Of a stretch of DNA of 64,000 nt, positions 8,850-16,398 are shown one piece after another. This DNA is from Rhodobacterales bacterium 52_120_T64 (GTDB lineage: Bacteria; Pseudomonadota; Alphaproteobacteria; Rhodobacterales; Rhodobacteraceae): the NCBI GenBank assembly GCA_002162875.1, contig MABA01000024.1, positions 186,001 to 250,000 of the forward strand, read 5' to 3'. A program made the position numbers and the translations under genes. How positions within the stretch are numbered: position 1 is the stretch's first letter; the number at the start of each line of letters is the position of its first letter. Under the pieces are notes generated by a model. The model searched no databases. It was not told the DNA's origin and saw only the letters and a list, made by a program, of their open reading frames with translations.

Positions 8850-10460
8850 TTATGGGTTTTTAACGTACGCGTTAGGGCGCATGTAGAACCACCAGTTGAT
8901 GGCGATACAAACCGTATAGAAGGCCGCGAAACCGTAAAGGGCTAGTTCTGGTGTACCAGCACCCATCTGCTCGCCGAATACTTTCGGGATGATGAATGCG
9001 CCGTAAGCGGCAACAGCGGAGGTCCAGCCAAGAACCGGGCCTGTTTGTTCCTTATCGAACACAGTACCGATTGTACGGAAGGTTGAGCCGTTGCCAAGAC
9101 CTGTTGCCGCAAACAAGATCAAGAACAAGATCATGAATGGCAAGAAGTATGTTTCAGGCGTTGCCGAAACGTATGCCTGCTGCAAGATGTAGGCTAGGCC
9201 AACCGCAGAGGCAACCATTGCAACCGATATCCACTGGGTAACGCGTGCGCCACCAAGTTTGTCAGCCATCATACCACCGATCGGGCGGATGAGTGCGCCG
9301 ATGAATGGACCCATCCAAGCGAACATAAGGGCCGAAGGACCGTTCGGGTTGGCAATATCGTGTGTGAAACCACCTGCGCCGTCAGATAGGTGCTGGAAGC
9401 CGAACACAACTTTGATGGTTAGCGGAAGCGCTGCCGAGTAACCGATGAACGAGCCAAAAGTCATGATGTAGATGATTGTCATCGCCCATGTGTGCTTGTT
9501 TTTAAAAATTGCATACTGATGTGTCAGATTACGACCAACAGCACCGGGGATCATTTTCAACAAGATAACTGTCAACGCGATAACGACCGGTAGAACGATC
9601 CATTTGGAAATGCCAAAACCTGAACCGTGCGCTGCTGCTGGAAGCATCAACCAAAGGCCGAAAGTAGCAGTTACAAGACCGATTAGAAGCATACCTGTCA
9701 TAGTTGCAAACGCGCCAAGCGGGTTTGGAATGTCAGGGGATACATGTTCGTCACGGATGTTGTTCATGCCGAACCAGCCAAGGAAGGCCAACGGGATAAG
9801 AAGCACCAACCACACAAGACCGGCGTTCTGGATGTATGTTTCAGTACCGGCAGGAATTTTACCAATCAAAGTACCGGATGTTTGCTGCAAGGTCATCGAT
9901 GCACCACCGAAGATACCCATGGTCATAACCAGCGGAATAACGATCTGCATGGTTGTAACACCGAAGTTACCAAGACCAGCGTTCATTCCCAGCGCATAAC
10001 CGATTTGTTTCTTTGGATAGAAGAAGCTGATGTTGGACATCGAGGATGCGAAGTTACCGCCACCAATACCGGAGATAAGCGCCAAAATCTGGAATGTCAG
10101 AAGCGAAGTATCAGGGTTTTGCAGTGCGATACCGGCCCATAAGGCAGGAATAATCAGCAGTGCGGTGGTAAAGAAGATAGTGTTCCGCCCACCCGCGATA
10201 CGAATGAAAAAGGTAGAAGGGATACGCAATGTTGCGCCCGACAAACCAGCAATCGCGCCAAGTGTGAACAGGTCGGATTTCGCGAAATCGAACCCGAGGT
10301 TCAACATTTGCACCGTAATGATGCCCCAGTAAAGCCAAACGGCAAATCCGCTTAGCAAACTCGGGATCGAGATCCACAAATTCCGTGTGGCGATGGACTT
10401 ACCGGTGGAGGCCCAAAAGGCTTCGTCGTCCGGTGTCCAATTTCTTAGGTCTTTTCCCAT
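8850..10460 (-). CDS. narK2: Nitrate/nitrite transporter, NarK2 type (MFS)
   Basis: A 536-residue major-facilitator protein with 12 predicted membrane spans. It carries the Gly-rich nitrate-signature segments of the NarK/NarU family (ISGIGGGNFASSMSNISF and FAATGLGNGSTFRTIGTVF). The N-terminal WTPDDEAFWASTGK and the length match NarK2/NarU-type nitrate/nitrite exchangers rather than the shorter NarK1 symporters, so nitrite-for-nitrate antiport is the likely role. Start ATG at 10460 has GGAGA 6 bases upstream. It lies between narK1 and narG in the same direction. Confidence 0.93.
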   Translation of the reverse strand: MGKDLRNWTPDDEAFWASTGKSIATRNLWISIPSLLSGFAVWLYWGIITVQMLNLGFDFAKSDLFTLGAIAGLSGATLRIPSTFFIRIAGGRNTIFFTTALLIIPALWAGIALQNPDTSLLTFQILALISGIGGGNFASSMSNISFFYPKKQIGYALGMNAGLGNFGVTTMQIVIPLVMTMGIFGGASMTLQQTSGTLIGKIPAGTETYIQNAGLVWLVLLIPLAFLGWFGMNNIRDEHVSPDIPNPLGAFATMTGMLLIGLVTATFGLWLMLPAAAHGSGFGISKWIVLPVVIALTVILLKMIPGAVGRNLTHQYAIFKNKHTWAMTIIYIMTFGSFIGYSAALPLTIKVVFGFQHLSDGAGGFTHDIANPNGPSALMFAWMGPFIGALIRPIGGMMADKLGGARVTQWISVAMVASAVGLAYILQQAYVSATPETYFLPFMILFLILFAATGLGNGSTFRTIGTVFDKEQTGPVLGWTSAVAAYGAFIIPKVFGEQMGAGTPELALYGFAAFYTVCIAINWWFYMRPNAYVKNP

Positions 10461-10491
10461 TTCTGTCTCCTCGTTTGAGTAGGTAGGATTA

Positions 10492-10512
10492 GGCGAGCCG
10501 TGATGGCTCGCC
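10492..10512. other. Hairpin between narK1 and narK2
   Basis: Perfect 8-bp stem GGCGAGCC / GGCTCGCC with a 5-base loop. The T-rich run (TGTTTTTG) lies on the + strand side, where no gene is being transcribed. In the nar direction the stem is preceded by A's and followed by TAATCC, so it does not look like a full terminator for narK1. A stability or processing element is more likely. Confidence 0.55.
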
Positions 10513-10527
10513 TGTTTTTGTTGTTAT

Positions 10528-11940
10528 TCAGACTTTTTGTTCGTGGGTTGCGTTGTAATCAGCAACGACCTGAGCAGAGTTCGCCAACGCATCATTCGCC
10601 CGATCAGCCCTGATTTGCAGCAGATCCATGTTTGCTTTTTCAAACAACGCTTTCTCTTCTGCTTCCTGTTCAGGTGAGAACCGGACGAAGAATGTCAGGA
10701 AGGAAGCGATCGTTACGACCACACCGATTGTGAAGAACACGTCGTTCCATTCCATAGCGCCTTTGAACAAGAAGCCCGCAGCCACCGCACCGGCGTTACC
10801 GCCCGCGCCAACCACACCAGCAACAGCACCAAGTGCTTTTTTGTTGATGAATGGAACAACCGAGTAAGTCGCACCCTCTGCCATTTGTGTGAACAGCGAG
10901 AAGACAATCAACATTGGAATAGCAAGGAACAGTACGTTCATCTGGCTGAAGATCATCAGTGCTATACCTTCGCCCATCAGAACGATGAACAACCAGAATG
11001 TTCGGCCTTTAAGCCCCCAGATGGAACCAAAGTTGTCACCGAAAATGCCGCCCAGTGTACGGGCGAAGATGTTCATAAGACCGAACGAGGCCGCGATTGC
11101 ACCGGCTGTCACCAAGTTCACATCAAAATAGTCAAAGAAGTAAAGTGCAGCAGTGTTGTTCACCGTCAGCTCGATACCGAAACAGGCACCGTAGATAAGG
11201 AATAAAACCCAGACGCGGTAGTCTTGCATTGCTTTGAAGTATGCACCTGTAACTTTATCTTTCTTCGGCAACAGGCCTTTGGCACGTAATTCTTTGTAGT
11301 TACCGTCCGGCGCGTCCTGGGTGAGAAAGTAGTAGGCGATACCAACAAGGAAAATCACGACACCAACTGCGACCATCGATATGCGCCATGCTGCAGCATC
11401 AGTCACGCCAAACAGAATGATGACACCCGAGAATATCAACGGCATAACCAGCTGCGTAACGCCACCACCGAGGTTACCCCAGCCAGCGCTTGTCGCGTTG
11501 GCTGTTCCAACTACGTTAGGCGCGAACATGACCGATGTATGATATTGTGTAATAACGAAGGAAGCGCCGATGATACCGATCAACAGGCGGAAGAACAGGA
11601 AGCTCTCGAAACTGTCAGCAAGACCGATACCCGCTACGGGGAACGCGCCGAACACCAATAGGTATGTATAGGACAATCTGGGGCCGATCCGGTCGACAAG
11701 CCAGCCTATGAAGAAACGCGCAAACACGGTCACCGCGACCGAGGCAATGATGGTCCAGCCAACCTGTGATTTTGTAAGTTGCAACTCTTCGCGAACGATA
11801 ATCATTAGCGGCGCGATACCGAACCACGCAAAAAATGCGGCAAAGAACGCAAACCATGACATATGGAATGTTCTGATCTGCACCATGTTAACTTTGAAGA
11901 AGTTTCCCCAAAGTCGCGTTGATTTATTTTGTAGTTCCAT
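10528..11940 (-). CDS. narK1: Nitrate transporter, NarK1 type (MFS, proton symport)
   Basis: A 470-residue MFS protein with 12 predicted spans. Nitrate-signature Gly-rich segments are GWGNLGGGVTQLVMP and AGVVGAGGNAGAVAAGFLF. Its size and sequence fit the NarK1 (nitrate/H+ symporter) group, which supplies nitrate before nitrite accumulates. The frame is open upstream to 12027, but the start MELQNKST at 11940 is chosen because GAGGGA lies 6 bases upstream. First gene of the operon; the FNR-type box is centred 85 bases upstream of this start. Confidence 0.93.
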   Translation of the reverse strand: MELQNKSTRLWGNFFKVNMVQIRTFHMSWFAFFAAFFAWFGIAPLMIIVREELQLTKSQVGWTIIASVAVTVFARFFIGWLVDRIGPRLSYTYLLVFGAFPVAGIGLADSFESFLFFRLLIGIIGASFVITQYHTSVMFAPNVVGTANATSAGWGNLGGGVTQLVMPLIFSGVIILFGVTDAAAWRISMVAVGVVIFLVGIAYYFLTQDAPDGNYKELRAKGLLPKKDKVTGAYFKAMQDYRVWVLFLIYGACFGIELTVNNTAALYFFDYFDVNLVTAGAIAASFGLMNIFARTLGGIFGDNFGSIWGLKGRTFWLFIVLMGEGIALMIFSQMNVLFLAIPMLIVFSLFTQMAEGATYSVVPFINKKALGAVAGVVGAGGNAGAVAAGFLFKGAMEWNDVFFTIGVVVTIASFLTFFVRFSPEQEAEEKALFEKANMDLLQIRADRANDALANSAQVVADYNATHEQKV

Positions 11941-11983
11941 TGGTCGTCCCTCTTCGTGATTGCAGCTGTGGCGCTGCTTATTC

Positions 11984-12032
11984 CCAAAGATGGATATGAC
12001 TAAATTGACCGAAGCATATTGATCCAAATCAA
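11984..12032 (-). promoter_or_regulatory. narK1 operon promoter with FNR-type activator box
   Basis: TTGATCCAAATCAA at 12019-12032 matches the FNR/Dnr/NarR box TTGAT-N4-ATCAA exactly. If the box is centred at -41.5, as in class II FNR promoters, the start would be near 11984, and a -10-like TATCCA (11996-11991, minus strand) falls exactly at -12 to -7. This gives a leader of about 44 bases before narK1. The box match is direct; the transcription start is inferred. Confidence 0.75.
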
Positions 12033-12132
12033 CTGACTGGCTTTTACCTTAAAAACCAATATGTTAACGATATATGTTTTGTGTGACGCAACGATTGGTC
12101 AATAGCTAGAAGTAAATCTGCCCACCGATATC

Positions 12133-12168
12133 TTGACAAATCCCGAACGACTGCTTGATAAATGTCAA
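12133..12168 (+). promoter_or_regulatory. narR promoter with overlapping FNR-type box
   Basis: A consensus -35 TTGACA (12133-12138), an 18-base spacer and GATAAA (12157-12162) form a sigma-70-like promoter with a start near 12169. TTGATAAATGTCAA (12155-12168), one base away from the FNR-box consensus, covers the -10 and start region. A bound Crp/Fnr protein there should block rather than activate, suggesting autorepression of narR or repression by another FNR-family protein. Confidence 0.6.
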
Positions 12169-12188
12169 GGCAACCCGAAAGGCTAACA

Positions 12189-12875
12189 ATGACAACCGCG
12201 CGATTCGAATCAATCAGAGAACTTACGCTTTTCGCAGAAATGACAGAGGAGTCTTTCGAAGCGCTGACACGCGGTGCATACGTTCAAAACTTTCCACCGA
12301 ACATGGTGATGATCACCGAGGGGGAGGCCGCGGATTTTCTTCACATCGTACAATCCGGCTGTGTTGAGCTGTTCTCGACCTGGTCAAACCGCGAAACGTC
12401 GATGGCGACACTGTATGAAAACTCGACGTTTATACTTGCGGCCACGATGAAAGACCGGTTGAACTTAATGTCTGCACGCACGTTGCAGAAATCGCGGATA
12501 ATTATGATCCCGTCAGAGAATGTTCGGAGTGTTTTCAAAACTGACCCGGATTTCGCCCTCGCAATAGTTGACGAGCTTTCCCGATGTTATCGTGCGACAA
12601 TCCGTAATATGAAGAACCTGAAATTACGTACGTCGATCGAACGGCTGGCGAATTACATTTTGAAACAGCACCATCGGCGGGGCAGGGCGATGGCATACCA
12701 GTTACCTGTCGAAAAACGCCGGCTGGCGTCATATCTGGGTATGACGCCTGAAAACCTGTCGCGGGCGTTTAACAATCTTAAACCTCATGGTGTGACTGTT
12801 GAAGGGCAGACGATCACGATTACCGACATGGATACACTCGTAGCATTTGCAAAACCGGACGAGTTGATCGACTAG
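12189..12875 (+). CDS. narR: Crp/Fnr-family regulator, NarR type
   Basis: A 228-residue protein: cyclic-nucleotide-like beta-roll at about residues 10-115, dimer helix, and C-terminal winged helix with MTPENLSRAFNNL. That segment keeps the E-x-x-S-R residues FNR-type proteins use to read TTGAT boxes. It lacks the N-terminal cysteine set of an oxygen-sensing [4Fe-4S] FNR. In Paracoccus, NarR is a Crp/Fnr protein of this kind, encoded beside nar and needed for its nitrate/nitrite response, so NarR fits best; a Dnr/NnrR-type NO sensor is the alternative. An upstream ATG at 12162 lies inside a TTGAT-type box, so ATG 12189 (GAAAGG 6 bases upstream) is preferred. Confidence 0.75.
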   Translation: MTTARFESIRELTLFAEMTEESFEALTRGAYVQNFPPNMVMITEGEAADFLHIVQSGCVELFSTWSNRETSMATLYENSTFILAATMKDRLNLMSARTLQKSRIIMIPSENVRSVFKTDPDFALAIVDELSRCYRATIRNMKNLKLRTSIERLANYILKQHHRRGRAMAYQLPVEKRRLASYLGMTPENLSRAFNNLKPHGVTVEGQTITITDMDTLVAFAKPDELID

Positions 12876-12921
12876 TCTAAACACCTAGTTCGTAATTTTG
12901 GGTGATCACTCAGCGGTTCAC

Positions 12922-14382
12922 CTATTTCACGTAACGAAGTGTGTAATGGATATCATACGTGGGGTCTGTTGCGCCGTCGCAACCACTGAACCGTTGCCCG
13001 GTTCTCATATCGATGTCGCCACCAGCCCAGATATTCGTGCCTTCGTGAATGCTGCCCTCGTCTGCCGTATTACCTTGGGCTGCGAAGCTCACGCTTTCAC
13101 TTGCGATGATTTCCAGATCATATGCACTAATCTTTGCCGCAAAATCAACACTACCTAAGGTGGCTAAAACGACCTCACCGCCTTGCGTGCAGTTGTCATC
13201 ACGTCCTAATCGAACGTCTGCCGAACCCGAGAATGTGTTCGAGCCCGTGTCATCTGTCATGATCATTGCCGATTCGTAACTGACAGTTTGGTCAAACGAG
13301 AAAGAACATCCACTTCCGACAATCACCATATTCTGAAGAGTGATATCTGGCACGATCGTATCTTCGCCGGTTTCGTTACCTAGCCCGTTGTTATTCACAA
13401 GCGCAGCCGAACCAAGGCTAACATTACTATTGCCGCATTCCATAATGTGCAGCGCGCCTTCGACTAGATCGACAGTGGCATCAAAACTCTGCATGTCGCT
13501 TTGACTAAAATAAACAACAGCAAGTGTTGTATCGATATATTCCGGCAGATTAGAGGCAAACAATCCCGAAGTTTGGAAATCCAAAATGCTCTCGGCCAGT
13601 CGGTCAATTTTGCCGAAAGTCATTGAGTTTTGGTTCAAAGCTTCCTCGATGCCAGTGTTATGTGCGTCCGTACAAGTTGTATTATTGGACAGTATCGAGC
13701 TGGACGTACCACAAGTATCCAGACTAAACATACTTACTATTGTGCCAGACTCGAACTCATTGTGGTTCGCGACGCTCACGCCAATTTGACCATGCACACA
13801 GTACTTATTGTAAAAATGGTTATCGCCGGGAAGGCTAGTCCGCAGCCTCGACATCAATCCATCTTTTTCGCATTGTGAGATGAACGATTGCACCACGGAC
13901 GTAGTTGACACGGTGAACGCATCAAAGCCAACAAAGCGTAAGAAGAACGTACCCACCTTGGAACTGTTAACTCCATCCTGACGTGTTGTTACGCGAACTG
14001 CGTCCGGCAGAATGGTAGTGCCTGTCGTCATTTCGGTGAAAACCTTGGTGTCTTCGTTCCAATTGCCAGTCTGAATGTCGCTGTCCACCAAAACATCGCC
14101 GTAACGGGCAACATTCATGTTGTTTGTCGCGTATTGGTTGGCAGCGACGATAACCGCAGCCTCGATCCCCGAGTTCCCGACAGTCCCTAGCTCCAGACCT
14201 CCCGCATGAGCCGCGGCGTCAGCAGTGGATTGCAAGATTTGCTTGATTTTCCAGGCGTTCGTCGCGTCAATGGAAAGGCCTGCAATCGAGAAGCACAAAA
14301 TCAGCCAACCAATGGCCCAAGCCGTGGCGATACCGTCCTCGTTTCGGATGAAGCGATTGGTTCGTTGCATGATCTTCAGCAT
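12922..14382 (-). CDS. TadG-like pilus-assembly protein
   Basis: About 486 residues. One N-terminal membrane segment (WAIGWLILCFSIAGLSIDATNAW) follows a short charged stretch with NEDGIATAWA, the TadE/G-type pseudopilin-like start. The next stretch, IKQILQSTADAAAHAGG, is typical of Putative Flp pilus-assembly TadE/G-like proteins. The remainder is a Ser/Thr/Asn-rich, presumably periplasmic, domain with scattered Cys. No von Willebrand domain is recognised. A TTG at 14397 is possible, but ATG 14382 with GAGG upstream is preferred. It lies 21 bases after the TadE-like gene and converges with narR. Confidence 0.75.
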   Translation of the reverse strand: MLKIMQRTNRFIRNEDGIATAWAIGWLILCFSIAGLSIDATNAWKIKQILQSTADAAAHAGGLELGTVGNSGIEAAVIVAANQYATNNMNVARYGDVLVDSDIQTGNWNEDTKVFTEMTTGTTILPDAVRVTTRQDGVNSSKVGTFFLRFVGFDAFTVSTTSVVQSFISQCEKDGLMSRLRTSLPGDNHFYNKYCVHGQIGVSVANHNEFESGTIVSMFSLDTCGTSSSILSNNTTCTDAHNTGIEEALNQNSMTFGKIDRLAESILDFQTSGLFASNLPEYIDTTLAVVYFSQSDMQSFDATVDLVEGALHIMECGNSNVSLGSAALVNNNGLGNETGEDTIVPDITLQNMVIVGSGCSFSFDQTVSYESAMIMTDDTGSNTFSGSADVRLGRDDNCTQGGEVVLATLGSVDFAAKISAYDLEIIASESVSFAAQGNTADEGSIHEGTNIWAGGDIDMRTGQRFSGCDGATDPTYDIHYTLRYVK

Positions 14383-14403
14383 TTCAGTGTACCTCAAATG
14401 TTT

Positions 14404-14886
14404 TTAAATAGGTTCAAGACGCATTGTCACAAAGGCAACTAAATCGCCCGACTTACCAATACTAATTGCTCTACTACCAAACCTTAAAATACCAAATATA
14501 CCTACATCGGCCATGGGCACGCGTAACACCACAGTTACCGTATCAAGTTGTGTGTCTATGTGGGTGTCAGTTGTATCCGGATCCGTGTCTGTCGCCGATG
14601 GTCGATCGCCGCCAAAAGTTCCTTGAGTTTCGACATAATCCTGCAAACCCGCATCGTCCGTAATAATACGAAGAGATGCTTGCCGCGCCCCATCCCGCGC
14701 AACGTACCACAAGTTGGACTGCCGTAAAAACAACAGGCTTACATCAACGGTGATCATCAAAATGAACATGAACACCGGCACCCAGAGGACAAATTCCACT
14801 GTAGTTGCACCGCTATCGTCGCTGAAATTACGAATCAATCGCGTAAAGCGCGAAGTTGCGCTGTGTTTTTGATTAATATTTTGCAT
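14404..14886 (-). CDS. TadE-like pseudopilin
   Basis: A 160-residue protein with an N-terminal basic leader, then DDSGATTVEFVLWVPVFMF, the classic TadE/TadF pattern (Gly before a hydrophobic helix with Glu at +5), and a single membrane segment. The rest is likely outside the membrane and holds an Asp/Thr-rich stretch (DTDPDTTDTHIDTQ). TadE-like minor pseudopilins are cleaved by the TadV prepilin peptidase and help build Flp pili. Here it pairs only with the TadG-like gene; tadA, tadB, tadC, rcpA, rcpC and flp are not next to it. Confidence 0.8.
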   Translation of the reverse strand: MQNINQKHSATSRFTRLIRNFSDDSGATTVEFVLWVPVFMFILMITVDVSLLFLRQSNLWYVARDGARQASLRIITDDAGLQDYVETQGTFGGDRPSATDTDPDTTDTHIDTQLDTVTVVLRVPMADVGIFGILRFGSRAISIGKSGDLVAFVTMRLEPI

Positions 14887-15012
14887 TGTCTATACCCAAA
14901 TCCAATATGCCCTACCGAATCAATGCGTTAACATCGAGTCATTTACCTTGATATGTATTTTGGAAAACTAGTCACCAAGTCGATACAAAGCACGAAATGT
15001 GCCTAATTTATA

Positions 15013-15048
15013 ATACTATACTGCGCGTTATAGTATAGCACCGCGCAG
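15013..15048. repeat. Two overlapping inverted repeats upstream of tadE
   Basis: ATACTATA (15013-15020) pairs with TATAGTAT (15029-15036), and CTGCGCG (15021-15027) pairs with CGCGCAG (15042-15048). The two hairpins interlock and cannot both form. They lie between the end of the DUF3422 gene and the start of the TadE-like gene (15086 to 14887), a gap with no other feature I can support. Function unknown; the right arm also sits where the DUF3422 transcript ends. Confidence 0.5.
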
Positions 15049-15086
15049 ATAATTCAAGCTTCGTCCAGACTTACAAACTCTGCGCC

Positions 15087-16388
15087 CTAATCCGCGATCC
15101 GTTTGTGGATAAGTCGCGATGCGGCGAAAACAATCGCAACTACCGGCAGCGTTACCACAGCATGTACTAGCGATTTATCGTATCCATATTGATAAGCCAC
15201 TGGAGTCAACAAATATCCCGCCAAGCTAACGGCGTAATAACTGATCGCGACAACCGATAACCCTTCGACTGTTTCTTGCAAGCGTAATTGCAGCGCGGCG
15301 CGGCGGTCCATTTGTATTAACACTTCGTGATTTTGTTCCGCGGCAGCAACATCGACACGCGTTCGCAGCAGGTTGGCGGCACGTTCTGCCCGCGCAGATA
15401 AGTCTTGCAATCGCTCTTGCGCGGACCGACAGGTTCGCATGGCGGGGTCATAGCGCCGCGTCATGAACTCGCCAAACAACTGCCGCCCGTGAAAGCGTTC
15501 TTCGCGAAGTACCGATATCCGGCGGTTGACAATTGCCTCGTAAGCACCCGCTGCGCCGAAACGGAAAGCTGTGGATGACGACAGAAACTCTATTTCCGCA
15601 GCCATTATTAACAAGCGGTTAAGCGTTTCGATATCGTCACCGTCGTCTTTGGCCATTTGCTGCACGATCTCGGTTAATTCAAGATCCAGATACGCAACAC
15701 GATGTGAAACCGTCCGTGATATCGGTAGGGTAAGCATCGACGCTGTCTTATAGGTCTCGATCTCCAGCAGCCTTTGCACAATCCGCCCGAGACGACGCAA
15801 CCCAATATAGGGTTTGGTCAAAACGGCGAAACGGACATGCCCTGCCTCGTCAATACGAAAGTCGCCCGCGATAATTGCCTCATCATCGATCACGCGGGAC
15901 ATAGCGAGGCTTTCGGGTACAAACCAATGCGGGATTTTGGTGGTCAGAAAATTGTCTAAATCAGTTTCGCTTGTGTATTCCTCAACCCGCACCAACGCGG
16001 AGGTCAGCACAGTCCCGGGGGCATCTGCCAGCCAGTCTTTTGGAAAGATTGAGAATACAGCAGCGTCAAACGGTGTTTCGGCGACAGAATCCGCGAAGAT
16101 GGTATAGGTGACAAATTCGGTGTGCATCTCCCAGTTCAGAAATCCGCGCCCTAGCTGACCCGAGTAATGGTTTGCATCCGGGGCAGGGTGTGCGACCCCA
16201 TGGCGGTCCAAGAGATCGGTCAGGTGTTTGCGGTCCATTGCACGGTCGCGTTCTATCGCCTTGTTCGGCTTTTTGATCGCCAAGAAAGCTGCGCGGCAGG
16301 GCGCTTTCAGTTCAGGAAACGGGCGGGCGTGCAACTCGTTGCTTAGCTCGTAGCGCAACGGGTGGTCGGGGAGTGTCGTTCCAGACAT
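15087..16388 (-). CDS. DUF3422 family membrane protein
   Basis: A 433-residue protein of the uncharacterised DUF3422 family, recognisable from the N-terminal HPLRYELSNELHARPFPEL and the soluble middle part. Two membrane segments are predicted at the C-terminus (VVAISYYAVSLAGYLL and AVVTLPVVAIVFAASRLI), so most of the protein is likely cytoplasmic with a C-terminal anchor. A coiled-coil-like stretch (RSAQERLQDLSARAERAANLL) precedes them. It starts 10 bases after mutL and shares its direction. No function is known. Confidence 0.85.
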   Translation of the reverse strand: MSGTTLPDHPLRYELSNELHARPFPELKAPCRAAFLAIKKPNKAIERDRAMDRKHLTDLLDRHGVAHPAPDANHYSGQLGRGFLNWEMHTEFVTYTIFADSVAETPFDAAVFSIFPKDWLADAPGTVLTSALVRVEEYTSETDLDNFLTTKIPHWFVPESLAMSRVIDDEAIIAGDFRIDEAGHVRFAVLTKPYIGLRRLGRIVQRLLEIETYKTASMLTLPISRTVSHRVAYLDLELTEIVQQMAKDDGDDIETLNRLLIMAAEIEFLSSSTAFRFGAAGAYEAIVNRRISVLREERFHGRQLFGEFMTRRYDPAMRTCRSAQERLQDLSARAERAANLLRTRVDVAAAEQNHEVLIQMDRRAALQLRLQETVEGLSVVAISYYAVSLAGYLLTPVAYQYGYDKSLVHAVVTLPVVAIVFAASRLIHKRIAD

Positions 16389-16398
16389 CGAAGCCTCC

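Noticed and set aside
10492-10520. Hairpin as a terminator for a + strand gene
   Set aside because: It is followed by T's on the + strand, but no + strand gene lies near it; both neighbours run leftward.
12162-12188. Earlier ATG for narR at 12162
   Set aside because: It lies inside a TTGAT-type box and just before the predicted transcription start; the ATG at 12189 has a ribosome-binding site.
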